Positions 31,701 to 38,967 of a stretch of DNA of 52,502 nt are shown piece by piece. The notes beneath the pieces are model-generated. The model had not been told where the DNA came from. It did not search any database and worked only from the letters and a program-made list of their open reading frames with translations. Numbering within the stretch: position 1 is the stretch's first letter; the number at the start of each line of letters is the position of its first letter. Made by a program: the position numbers and the translations under genes. This stretch comes from Anaerolineaceae bacterium UBA5211. Its GTDB lineage: Bacteria > Chloroflexota > Anaerolineae > Anaerolineales > Anaerolineaceae. The stretch lies in assembly GCA_002412595.1 (NCBI GenBank), contig DHVJ01000004.1, positions 1 through 52,502 of the forward strand. Direction: 5' to 3'.

Positions 31701-32728
31701 TTTTGGATGATGTAATCTTTGTTTTTCTTGTAAAGCAGCTGGGCTTTGAGGGCTTGTTCCAGGTGACCTAACAGGCGTGCCTGTTCGGGAGTGATATCCT
31801 CCGGGCGGTCGGGGTCGCGCAGGGGTGTCTGCAGCAATTCCTCAACATGCGTTTCACCGATTTCGGTCAGCGCCACGCTGCGGTCTTTTTCATTGAAATC
31901 AAAATCTTCAGGGTTTAGTTGGCGCACGACCACGGCCATGCGGCTGTACCATTCCACGTCTTCTGAAGCTGGGCCGGAGATGATCAGGGGAGTACGGGCT
32001 TCATCAATGAGGATGTTGTCCACCTCATCCACAATGCTGTACGCATGTCCGCGCTGCACGCGATCTTTGAGGTTCATGACCAAATTGTCGCGTAAATAGT
32101 CAAAGCCAAATTCGTTATTTGTGCCGTAAGTGATATCAGCGGCGTAAGCCTCGCGACGGTACACCATATGCAGCTGGTCATCTTCTTCGCGATTATCGTG
32201 CTTATCCAGGTCCACCATAAAAGCGAACTGTGCGCTTTCTGTGCGGCTGGACATTTGCAATACGCCGACTTTCATATCCAGGTAGTTATAAATGGGTGCC
32301 ATCCAGCGCGCGTCGCGGCGTGCCAGGTAGTCATTGACTGTCACCAGGTGCGCACCTTTGCCGGCCAACGCGTTCAGGTACAACGGCAGCGTGGCGACCA
32401 GTGTCTTGCCTTCACCGGTGCGCATTTCTACAATTTTGCCTTCATGCAGGAAAATACCGCCAATCAGTTGAATGTCAAAATGACGCAGCCCGGTGGTACG
32501 TTTGCTGGCTTCGCGCACAGCCGCGAAAGCTTCTACGAGAATATCGTCCAGTGTTTCACCATCAGCCAGCCGTTGGCGGAAGTGTGCCGTCTTTGCCCGC
32601 AGTTCGTCAGGGCTGAGGGCTTCGTATTCAGGCTCTAGTTGATTAATTTGGTCGATCCGGGGAATCACCCGGTCGATTTCTCTTTTTTGAGGATCACCCC
32701 CGAGAATTTTGGCGATATTTTTAAGCAT
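28709..32728 (-). CDS. secA: Preprotein translocase ATPase SecA, unusually long
   Basis: Motor of the Sec export pathway at the membrane. It is 1339 residues long, against 800-900 in most bacteria. NBD1 has Walker A MRTGEGKT (102-109) and the DEVD box (234-237). The cross-linking domain follows, then AGMTGTALTE, and NBD2 has TIATNMAGRGVDIKLGG and the arginine-finger region QLRGRAARQGDPGSSRFFLSLEDDLM. Two segments are enlarged. About 90 residues (520-615) interrupt NBD2, and the helical-wing part between YDDVLNDQR (818-826) and ISDLWIEQL (1243-1251) is about 415 residues instead of roughly 115. The C-terminal zinc motif is absent and replaced by a Lys/His-rich tail. GAAAGGTACC precedes the ATG. 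Confidence 0.95.
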   Translation of the reverse strand: MLKNIAKILGGDPQKREIDRVIPRIDQINQLEPEYEALSPDELRAKTAHFRQRLADGETLDDILVEAFAAVREASKRTTGLRHFDIQLIGGIFLHEGKIVEMRTGEGKTLVATLPLYLNALAGKGAHLVTVNDYLARRDARWMAPIYNYLDMKVGVLQMSSRTESAQFAFMVDLDKHDNREEDDQLHMVYRREAYAADITYGTNNEFGFDYLRDNLVMNLKDRVQRGHAYSIVDEVDNILIDEARTPLIISGPASEDVEWYSRMAVVVRQLNPEDFDFNEKDRSVALTEIGETHVEELLQTPLRDPDRPEDITPEQARLLGHLEQALKAQLLYKKNKDYIIQNGQVIIVDEFTGRLMPGRRWSEGLHQAVEAKEGVKVNPENITHATITLQNYFRKYSKLAGMTGTALTEAEEFSTIYNLDAVEMPTNLDYRASRPEEDLQVYQAKDEEGYTYTYYALGSDAQQQPLYWKRKDYPDVVYRSEEAKLRAIVLEILKFHVIGRPILVGTTSIEHSQLLSSRLSGDSLRRMLMALLVREGWLKHNNIKTPEKVIPELEFLNQPVSALVPDEMRRFARGIGLESINPDSPQNLADILAYLGLPEEMMPRLEETVRGGIQHQVLNALKHDQESQIIENAGAYGAVTIATNMAGRGVDIKLGGEIQESTISEVRRFLNKRGVDPYGLSNAEMAAQLRQIPASGYEEVEEVIQAFLTFLDNMNRVRKLGGLHVIGSERHEARRIDNQLRGRAARQGDPGSSRFFLSLEDDLMRMFGGDRAENLMRVFSIDPSIPLESKMLGRLVEQAQERVEGNNFDIRKHLLDYDDVLNDQRERIYGERDRVLVKEDLEEDVLDMLHTELQRRIPDALQDEEGPWKLLAFLDEIQPTIFYPQFGENLPSYTLSLIQDILEESISDSQDPAAVESGLLELAEQAIQAESRHVRNQTSAFIQRTADSFIQQADERLDLLDIFLENNEELFESSPKEFYNQLQTQVHLKLNIDSGLTQAMQEDPDEMQGILRTLVEETLLKIVLSRIIMTIERRINSRLSVDLDQLSTLDWISIEDRLLEAVEQNFQDKSAQLRKPESQILQNIKALIRKQQEAGNGFNLYELTTGISVGTQAAIDPRTRQKVNKRVNLLNYIYLAALGLENEDPEEISADILEHLEGIQVKMQHIWGKMEIQRIFENIQWYKDLPEDYRTNLAPFMDEQAEEVLKSKELKTLLDEDNSIAIKIFGRYVQQTIYRHILLRAISDLWIEQLTRMESLRISIGMEAYAQMDPLVQYKSRSTDAFKNLFADIRMGVISRMFRLQPAKPVTVNAEPAQSTGAAQKTDSSQGKNSKRKKHKKH

Positions 32729-32747
32729 AGCGGTACCTTTCGCAGCG

Positions 32748-32756
32748 ATTATAGCA
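32748..32756 (-). promoter_or_regulatory. Extended -10 promoter of secA
   Basis: TGC followed directly by TATAAT (32753-32748) on the minus strand, 20 bases before the start codon. A weak -35 fits the extended -10 class. Confidence 0.65.
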
Positions 32757-32774
32757 TAGCGCTTTATTAAGCAT

Positions 32775-32801
32775 AAAAAGGCGTGGAGCCCACGCCTTTT
32801 T
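32775..32801 (-). terminator. Terminator after lpdA
   Basis: AAAAAGGCGTGG (32775-32786) and CCACGCCTTTTT (32790-32801) form a 12-bp stem with a 3-base loop. T-runs on both strands make it a bidirectional-type stop. It separates lpdA from secA. Confidence 0.9.
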
Positions 32802-32822
32802 GTTTATTTTGCGGGTCCAATC

Positions 32823-34220
32823 CTAGATATGGATGGACTTTCCTTCAACTGCTTCAGCAGCTTCCAGGACGACTTCACTCAGGGTGGGATGCGTGTGAAT
32901 GTTATGCGCGATCTCATCTGCCGTAAGTTCCATTCCCTGGGCTAAGGTTAACTCAGGCAGCAGTTCAGAGACTTCCGGACCGATCATATGCGCGCCCAGA
33001 ATTTCGCCATATTTGGCGTCGCTGATGATTTTTACAAAACCGCTAGCATCTCCCAGCCCCAGGGCTTTGCCGTTGGCTTGGAAGGGGAAGTTTCCAATCT
33101 TGATCTCTTTTCCGGCTGCTTTGGCGGCCGCTTCGCTCATGCCGAAAGAAGCTACTTGCGGTTGGCAGTAGGTGGCGTGCGGGATGTTTTGGTAATTGAT
33201 CGGCGTTGTTTTCTTGCCGGCCAATGCGTCTGCGCAGAGGATACCCTGGGTGGATGCCACATGCGCCAGCAGTACTTTGCCGGTAACATCGCCAACCGCC
33301 CATATGCCGGTCACGTTAGTTTCCATGCGGTCATCGATCTGCACATTGCCTTTGGCGTCCAGTTTGACGCCGGCATCTTCGAGACCTAAACCGGCTGTGT
33401 TGGGGCGAAAACCGATCGCAACCAACGCCTGTTCGGCTTCCACTGTTTTCTCTTCGCCTTCGGCAGAAACTTTAACAATTACGCCTTTTTTGGTTGCCTC
33501 GACGGATTCAACTTTGTGTCCGGTCAATAGCTCAATACCGCGTTTCTTGAAGGCTTTGGCCAGTTCTGCGCTGACTTCTTCATCTTCAAGCGGAAGCACA
33601 TTTGGCAGCATTTCAACCATGGTCACTTTGGTGCCGTAGGAACTCCAAACGGTAGCGAATTCCGCGCCAATTGCGCCGGCGCCGATAATCACCACGGATT
33701 CAGGCAGTTTTTCTTGCAGGATCGCTTCCTTATAGGAAAACACCTTCTCACCGTCCATTTTCCAGGCTGCCGGGGCGACTGGGCTGGAACCGGTGGCGAT
33801 GACGATGTTTTTCGCGCTGAGCTGTTGGGTGGCGCCGTTCGCATCCGTCACGCTGATTTGTTTGGAGCTGTTGATTTTGGCATCACCCATGTAAACATCT
33901 ACGTTATTCTTCTTCATTAAAAAGGAAACACCGCGTGTTAGTCGTTGGGAAACGCTTCGGCTGCGTTTGACAGCCGCTCCATAATCCAATGTTAAGTTAT
34001 CAAATGAGATTCCAAACTCCGCTGATCGTTCGCGCAGGGTATGCGCCAGTTCAGCGTTTTTCAATAATGCTTTTGAGGGAATACAGCCTACATTGAGGCA
34101 GACACCCCCCAGCCATTGCTTATCGACAATTGCAGTTTTTAACCCGTTTTGTGAAGCACGAATTGCGCATACATATCCACCAGGGCCTGCACCGATAACG
34201 ACAACATCATACTCGTTCAT
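32823..34220 (-). CDS. lpdA: Dihydrolipoyl dehydrogenase
   Basis: FAD-disulfide oxidoreductase, the E3 component of 2-oxoacid dehydrogenase or glycine cleavage complexes. The 465-residue protein has the FAD-binding VVVIGAGPGGYVCAI, the redox pair Cys41/Cys46 in GGVCLNVGCIPSK, the NAD-binding VVIIGAGAIGAEFA and the C-terminal catalytic HTHPTLSE. GAGGTG precedes the ATG. No E1/E2 or glycine-cleavage gene is nearby, so the partner complex is not indicated. It is divergent from the ATPase operon. Confidence 0.96.
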   Translation of the reverse strand: MNEYDVVVIGAGPGGYVCAIRASQNGLKTAIVDKQWLGGVCLNVGCIPSKALLKNAELAHTLRERSAEFGISFDNLTLDYGAAVKRSRSVSQRLTRGVSFLMKKNNVDVYMGDAKINSSKQISVTDANGATQQLSAKNIVIATGSSPVAPAAWKMDGEKVFSYKEAILQEKLPESVVIIGAGAIGAEFATVWSSYGTKVTMVEMLPNVLPLEDEEVSAELAKAFKKRGIELLTGHKVESVEATKKGVIVKVSAEGEEKTVEAEQALVAIGFRPNTAGLGLEDAGVKLDAKGNVQIDDRMETNVTGIWAVGDVTGKVLLAHVASTQGILCADALAGKKTTPINYQNIPHATYCQPQVASFGMSEAAAKAAGKEIKIGNFPFQANGKALGLGDASGFVKIISDAKYGEILGAHMIGPEVSELLPELTLAQGMELTADEIAHNIHTHPTLSEVVLEAAEAVEGKSIHI

Positions 34221-34359
34221 TTACACCTCGTTAACATTCTAAATGTGCATCCAGTAGTATTAATATATCTCAGAGTGCGACCATTATACATCTGAATGGT
34301 ATTATAACTATATAGGATGGAATTTCGCACAAAAGTTATATAAAATTAATAAGCGTTTA

Positions 34360-34388
34360 TTGACTTTTCTTTTGATGAGGATTAGGAT
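34360..34388 (+). promoter_or_regulatory. Candidate promoter of V/A-ATPase operon
   Basis: TTGACT (34360-34365) and TAGGAT (34383-34388) are 17 bases apart, 40 bases before the first ATPase gene. The -35 is good and the -10 matches at four of six positions. Confidence 0.55.
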
Positions 34389-34428
34389 AAACGGTCATTA
34401 ATAAATTGAAGAATTGGTAATTTGTATA

Positions 34429-34797
34429 ATGAAACAAAAAGTAATTGAAAATGTAGATGAAATAAAACCGCAACAGTCATTGGAAACAATTTTGAAGATG
34501 GAAATTGAAATGGCTGAAAAAATTGCTGAGGCCAAAGAACTGGCTGACCATAAAATTACGGATACACAAAACAGCACAACGGTTCGCAAGACGCAGATTA
34601 TTGAGGATGCGCGCAAAGAACGTGACAGCATGCTTAAGAAAGGTGTCGCCAAGGCTGAAAAAGAAGCTGTTGAGCACGTTGCAAACGCAAAAGTTGAAGC
34701 TGAAAAATTTGTACAAGTGGGGGAAAAGTATGAGGATGAAGCTGCCAATAATGTCTTGAAATTTATTTTTGGCACGCAAAAGCAGGAGGAAAAATGA
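34429..34797 (+). CDS. V/A-type ATPase peripheral stalk subunit H (G-like)
   Basis: A 122-residue protein, almost wholly helical and charged (EMAEKIAEAKELADHKITD..., KKGVAKAEKEAVEHVANAKVEAEKF), as expected for the coiled-coil stalk subunit that pairs with subunit E. Family assignment rests mainly on this character and its place as first gene of the operon. The ATG at 34429 has only a weak ribosome site. Its stop overlaps the next start by four bases (ATGA). Confidence 0.82.
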   Translation: MKQKVIENVDEIKPQQSLETILKMEIEMAEKIAEAKELADHKITDTQNSTTVRKTQIIEDARKERDSMLKKGVAKAEKEAVEHVANAKVEAEKFVQVGEKYEDEAANNVLKFIFGTQKQEEK

Positions 34798-36731
34798 TCC
34801 TTGAAATGGATCGCGTTCAGATTTGGGGGATGAAGAAATACCTGGAAAAGGTAATTCCAATATTACATAATTTTGGTAATATGCAGCTGGATGACATCCG
34901 TAATGTTCCGGATGCTATGGTGCAGCCTTTTTCCTTGACCGAGAAAATGCAAAGTGAACGCGAAGAGGTGGATATCCTTATTGCCAGTATCAATGGATTA
35001 GTTGAATTATTCTCCAGCCTGGTTAAAACAGAAGCACAGGCTCCCCTTACAAAAGATGATGATATCCTGGGAATCAAAAACAAAGTTGCCGATGTAACTT
35101 CCCAGGTTCAATATTTAAATAATCGCAAGAAAACGATCCAGGATGAACTGATCTCATTGTCTAAATACAATGAGATGCTGAATGTGATTGCTCCGGTAAT
35201 GCCGCGGTCATCCAAGAAGTCCGGCAATGCCTCCATCCGCGCGCTGGTGCACACTTCCCAGATGCAGGCTATGAATATGCTGGCGCAGCAATTAAAATTG
35301 ATGACGCGCGGTAAATTCGAGATGATTTCTGTCCGCGTGGGTGAATCTACTAATGCGATCATCGGCATTTTTCCCTTAGAAATGATTTCACAAGTTGAAA
35401 CCTTCATGAAAAATGAGAAGGTTACTCAATTGATACTTCCTGAAGAATATGCTTATTTGAGCACCGACGAAGCGGTGGACCACATTGGAAAGAAAGTTGA
35501 ACTGGATCATCAAGAACTGGATGAAATTGACGCGCGTCTTGAGCGGATTGCGGCACAGTGGCTGCCGCGACTGCGCACCTGGCAGTTGGTTTGCAAGGAC
35601 CGCGTGGACGAATTCGATGCGTACACCAAACTGGGTGAAACTGAATATACCTTTACGATTTTTGGATGGATTCCCGCGGAAAATGTTGATGAGCTTCGTG
35701 AGAATTTAAAAACTAACTTTGGCAAGAAAGTAACTGTTAATGTAATTGAAATTCCCAAAGAATTACGAGAGATTATTCCGGTATCAACCCAGAATTCTAA
35801 AGCGGTAGAACCTTTTGAGAATTTTGTAAAGATGCGGGCTGTCCCTAAATATAGTGATGTGGATCCGGGTACCTTAGTGGCTTTCTTCATGCCGCTCTTT
35901 TTCGGTATGATGGTTGGCGATGTGGGTTATGGCATTATTATGTTGATTATCGCGCTGTTGGTCGGTAAGAAAGTGAAGCCCGGTCTGATTAGCGATTTTC
36001 TGGGAGCGCTCAAATGGGGTTCACTCTGGGCAATCCTGTTTGGCGTTTTATATGGAGAGTATTTTGGTACATTGGGTGAATCCCTTGGTCTGCATCCACT
36101 TTGGTTCAGCCGTTCGAATCCGGATAATTTCGAAAAATTGTTGGTGATGGCCCTTGCAGTGGGCGTGGGTCATATTGTGTTGGGCCTTTTAATCGGCATT
36201 TGGAATGCTGTCATCAATAAGAGCCGCAGCCATGCAATAGAACGCGCAGGAACCCTGGTTGCTTTGGCGGGTTTGTTTATCCTGGGCGCATCTATGTTGA
36301 AAGCATTACCGGATGGATATAACATTGTGGGCTGGATTGCGCTGGCCGTAGGGCTGGTAGCCATGTCGGTCTCTATGGGTGGGATCGGCATGATTATGGG
36401 CCCCATTGAGTTTGTGGGGGTTATCGGGAATATATTGTCTTATCTTAGAATTGCGGCACTGGGCTTGGCTTCCGTGTTTTTAGCAAAGGTCGCCAACGAT
36501 ATGTCCGGCATGGTCGGCAGCGCGGCTGCGGGTGTGCTTATCGCCCTGCTTATTCACGCTTTGAACCTGGTTATGGGTATGCTCAGCCCGACAATTCAAA
36601 GCCTCCGTCTTCAGTATGTTGAGTTTTTTAGAAAATTTTACGAAGGCGGTCAATCCTCTTTCACACCTTTTAGAAAGCGGATAAATGTAGTTTTCGCACC
36701 ATCAAATATTAAGGAAATGAGTAAGGAGTAA
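34794..36731 (+). CDS. atpI: V/A-type ATPase subunit I (a-subunit)
   Basis: Membrane stator that forms the ion half-channels next to the K ring. The 645-residue protein has a soluble N-terminal half (about 1-345) with long helices and a C-terminal half with about seven or eight membrane segments, starting near LVAFFMPLFFGMMVGDVGYG. The key arginine is Arg552 in NILSYLRIAALGL. Start choice is set by the ATGA overlap with subunit H. Confidence 0.95.
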   Translation: MILEMDRVQIWGMKKYLEKVIPILHNFGNMQLDDIRNVPDAMVQPFSLTEKMQSEREEVDILIASINGLVELFSSLVKTEAQAPLTKDDDILGIKNKVADVTSQVQYLNNRKKTIQDELISLSKYNEMLNVIAPVMPRSSKKSGNASIRALVHTSQMQAMNMLAQQLKLMTRGKFEMISVRVGESTNAIIGIFPLEMISQVETFMKNEKVTQLILPEEYAYLSTDEAVDHIGKKVELDHQELDEIDARLERIAAQWLPRLRTWQLVCKDRVDEFDAYTKLGETEYTFTIFGWIPAENVDELRENLKTNFGKKVTVNVIEIPKELREIIPVSTQNSKAVEPFENFVKMRAVPKYSDVDPGTLVAFFMPLFFGMMVGDVGYGIIMLIIALLVGKKVKPGLISDFLGALKWGSLWAILFGVLYGEYFGTLGESLGLHPLWFSRSNPDNFEKLLVMALAVGVGHIVLGLLIGIWNAVINKSRSHAIERAGTLVALAGLFILGASMLKALPDGYNIVGWIALAVGLVAMSVSMGGIGMIMGPIEFVGVIGNILSYLRIAALGLASVFLAKVANDMSGMVGSAAAGVLIALLIHALNLVMGMLSPTIQSLRLQYVEFFRKFYEGGQSSFTPFRKRINVVFAPSNIKEMSKE

Positions 36732-36736
36732 ATAAA

Positions 36737-36949
36737 ATGGATGTAGCAATTAAGGCTTTAGCCGCCGCTCTGGCAATAGGTATCAGTGCCCTGGCAACCG
36801 CGTTAGCGCAGCGGGCAATTGGTTCTGCTGGTGTAGGTGCAATTTCTGAGAAACCGGAATTGATTGGCTCTGTCATTATTCTGATCGCTATTCCGGAAAC
36901 CCTGGTTATTCTTGGTTTTGCTGTAGCCGCTATTATTCTGTTAGGATAA
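36737..36949 (+). CDS. atpK: V/A-type ATPase subunit K (rotor ring proteolipid)
   Basis: A 70-residue double-helix hairpin that forms the ion-carrying ring. The ion-binding carboxylate is Glu54 in IPETLVILGF, with Gln25 in the first helix. It is a single-hairpin (8-kDa) type, not the four-helix form of Enterococcus. Gln plus Glu-Thr is compatible with sodium binding, but I recall the same pattern in proton-using homologues, so the ion cannot be called. AAGGAG lies just before the ATG. Confidence 0.95.
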   Translation: MDVAIKALAAALAIGISALATALAQRAIGSAGVGAISEKPELIGSVIILIAIPETLVILGFAVAAIILLG

Positions 36950-36953
36950 ACTT

Positions 36954-37565
36954 ATGGAATTAGATGCCATTTTAGACGGCATTAAAAAAGCCGGGCAGCA
37001 GCAGATTGCTCAAATTGAGCAGGAAGCTGAACAACAGGCTTCGCAAATCCTTGGCAAGGTCCAGCAGGAAGCGGAAGGACAGCAGAACCGCATCCTGTCG
37101 GATGGTAAGACACGTTTAAATCGCGAACAGGCTTTAATCAGCCAACAAGCGGTAATTCAATCATTGCAGATCCATGCTGATGCACGCCAGACGCTGATTG
37201 AAAGCGTACTACAGCAGGTGGAAAAACGCTTTCAGGAATTACGCAAGGAAAAGGATTACGAAAAAATCCTTGCCAACCTTGTCGCTGAAACAATACAATC
37301 TATCATGCCTTCCTTGTTACGGAACCAAAAAGTTGTTTTCCATTTTGACCCGCGTGATAAGGAAATTGCACAGCGAATTGTTAAGCAATATCAGCAGCCG
37401 ATATCGGTTCAATATGACATTGAATGTTCCGGCGGCTGCAATGCAGAAACCGATGACAATAAGGTGTTTGTGCTGAATACTATAGAATCCCGCTTTGAAC
37501 ATGCCGCACTCTATATTCGGCAAGATTTGTCGATTTATTTTGAAAGGAAGTACGCTTCGAGCTGA
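36954..37565 (+). CDS. atpE: V/A-type ATPase subunit E (peripheral stalk)
   Basis: A 203-residue stalk protein. The N-terminal half is a long Gln/Glu/Ala-rich helix (GQQQIAQIEQEAEQQASQILGKVQQEAEGQQ), which would pair with subunit H. The C-terminal half is a globular domain (about 105-200) with the IECSGGCNAETDDNKVFVLNTIESRFEHA segment, which holds the A3B3 head in this family. It starts 4 bases after subunit K. Confidence 0.92.
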   Translation: MELDAILDGIKKAGQQQIAQIEQEAEQQASQILGKVQQEAEGQQNRILSDGKTRLNREQALISQQAVIQSLQIHADARQTLIESVLQQVEKRFQELRKEKDYEKILANLVAETIQSIMPSLLRNQKVVFHFDPRDKEIAQRIVKQYQQPISVQYDIECSGGCNAETDDNKVFVLNTIESRFEHAALYIRQDLSIYFERKYASS

Positions 37566-37568
37566 GAA

Positions 37569-38633
37569 ATGGCTTTGTATGATTATGGAAATACGCGTTT
37601 ACGAGCACGAATCTCCCGCTTGCTATCAACACAAACGTTGGAGTCGTATTCTGATTTAACCTCCATTGACAGTTTTGTTTCCGCATTAACCAAAACTCCC
37701 TACAAGGAATCTATTGAGACAGCATTGACTTATGCGCATGGCTACGGCTGTGTTGCGGAAGCCATGCAACGCGAATTAAAAAAGATTGTCACAGACTTGA
37801 ACCGTTTCTATGAAGGGAATGCGCAGGAAAATGTGGATGTTATCTTCAGGCGTATGGACTTATTGAATATAAAAGCAATATTGCGGGGCTTATCGCATGA
37901 AGTTCATATCGAAGACGTGACCAGCGCTTTTTCCCCGTTGGGCACTATTCCTAATCCGATCTTGCTGCAGATCGCGAAATCGAAGGATGTATCAGAAGCC
38001 ATCAGCCGCATTGTGGTTTACCAACTGCCGGTTGCTAAACCCCTGATGGAGTTGAAAGCCCGCTCTAAAAAATTAAATTCAGCTGACATTGAATTAGCGC
38101 TGGAAAAATGGTATTTCAACCAGATCGACATTGATTTAAAAAGCAAATCTGAAGACATCCGAATTCTTAGGGAATATTATGCTATTGAAGCAGATATTGT
38201 CAATTTAAACACGGTATTGCGTTTTGTCAGCGCCCCGGAAGCTTTAAGTAAAACTGAAGGCGGTATTGAAAACTTCCTGATCAGCCCGGGAAACATCTCG
38301 ATGCATAAACTGATTCGGCTTTCGAAAATGCCGGATGTAAAGAAAGTCATTGAATCATTGTTCTTTACGAAATATGGAAAATTTTTGCGCAAAGCACTGG
38401 AATGTTTTCAGGATACGCAACTATTGAGTGAATTCGAAAACCAGATGCGTATGTACTCACTGGATTGGTTGTCCATGCTTCCCAAGCAATATCCCCTGGG
38501 AATAGGTGTTCCCTTGGGTTACGCTGCGATGAAAAAAAGTGAGATCAGAAATTTACGCTGGATTGCCAAAGGGATTCAATCCGGTTTTGAACCGAGCTAT
38601 ATTAAAGAGAATTTGGAAAAACCGCATGAATAA
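37569..38633 (+). CDS. atpC: V/A-type ATPase subunit C (d-type central socket)
   Basis: A 354-residue, mainly helical protein that connects the central axle to the K ring. The start YGNTRLRARISRLLS and the three repeats of a helical unit, with ENVDVIFRRMDLLNIKAILRG and LREYYAIEADIVNLNTVLRFV, are typical of the archaeal/bacterial C subunit. It begins 3 bases after subunit E and overlaps the start of subunit F by 8 bases. Confidence 0.92.
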   Translation: MALYDYGNTRLRARISRLLSTQTLESYSDLTSIDSFVSALTKTPYKESIETALTYAHGYGCVAEAMQRELKKIVTDLNRFYEGNAQENVDVIFRRMDLLNIKAILRGLSHEVHIEDVTSAFSPLGTIPNPILLQIAKSKDVSEAISRIVVYQLPVAKPLMELKARSKKLNSADIELALEKWYFNQIDIDLKSKSEDIRILREYYAIEADIVNLNTVLRFVSAPEALSKTEGGIENFLISPGNISMHKLIRLSKMPDVKKVIESLFFTKYGKFLRKALECFQDTQLLSEFENQMRMYSLDWLSMLPKQYPLGIGVPLGYAAMKKSEIRNLRWIAKGIQSGFEPSYIKENLEKPHE

Positions 38634-38967
38634 GATGATTGTCATTACCAAAACTGACCAGGTTGATGGCTTTCGCTTAGCCGGGGTGGATGCTATAGGG
38701 GTGGATGATGTTCAAACGGTTGAAGAAATGATCAAGACCTGGCTTGGCAAACATGAACCGCTATTATTGGCTCTGGATGACGATCTTTTTTCCAGGCTCG
38801 AAGGTGATTTAAAAAAAAGAATTTATGCGTCCGACGAAATGCTTCTGGTAACCATTCCGGATAAGATCCTTCCGGATGGCGACCGGATGCGGAAACAACA
38901 TATTTATGAAATGATCCGTCATGCAACTGGCGTTCAAATTAGGTTCAAAGGTGAAAGTAATGGATGA
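38626..38967 (+). CDS. atpF: V/A-type ATPase subunit F
   Basis: Small central-shaft subunit of 113 residues with the expected CheY-like fold: MIVITKTDQVDGFRLAGVDAI, then an LLLALDDDLFSRL strand-helix and IPDKILPDG. The start was placed at the ATG at 38626, which overlaps the subunit C stop; an ATG at 38635 is possible. The gene also overlaps the subunit A start by 8 bases. Confidence 0.92.
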   Translation: MNKMIVITKTDQVDGFRLAGVDAIGVDDVQTVEEMIKTWLGKHEPLLLALDDDLFSRLEGDLKKRIYASDEMLLVTIPDKILPDGDRMRKQHIYEMIRHATGVQIRFKGESNG

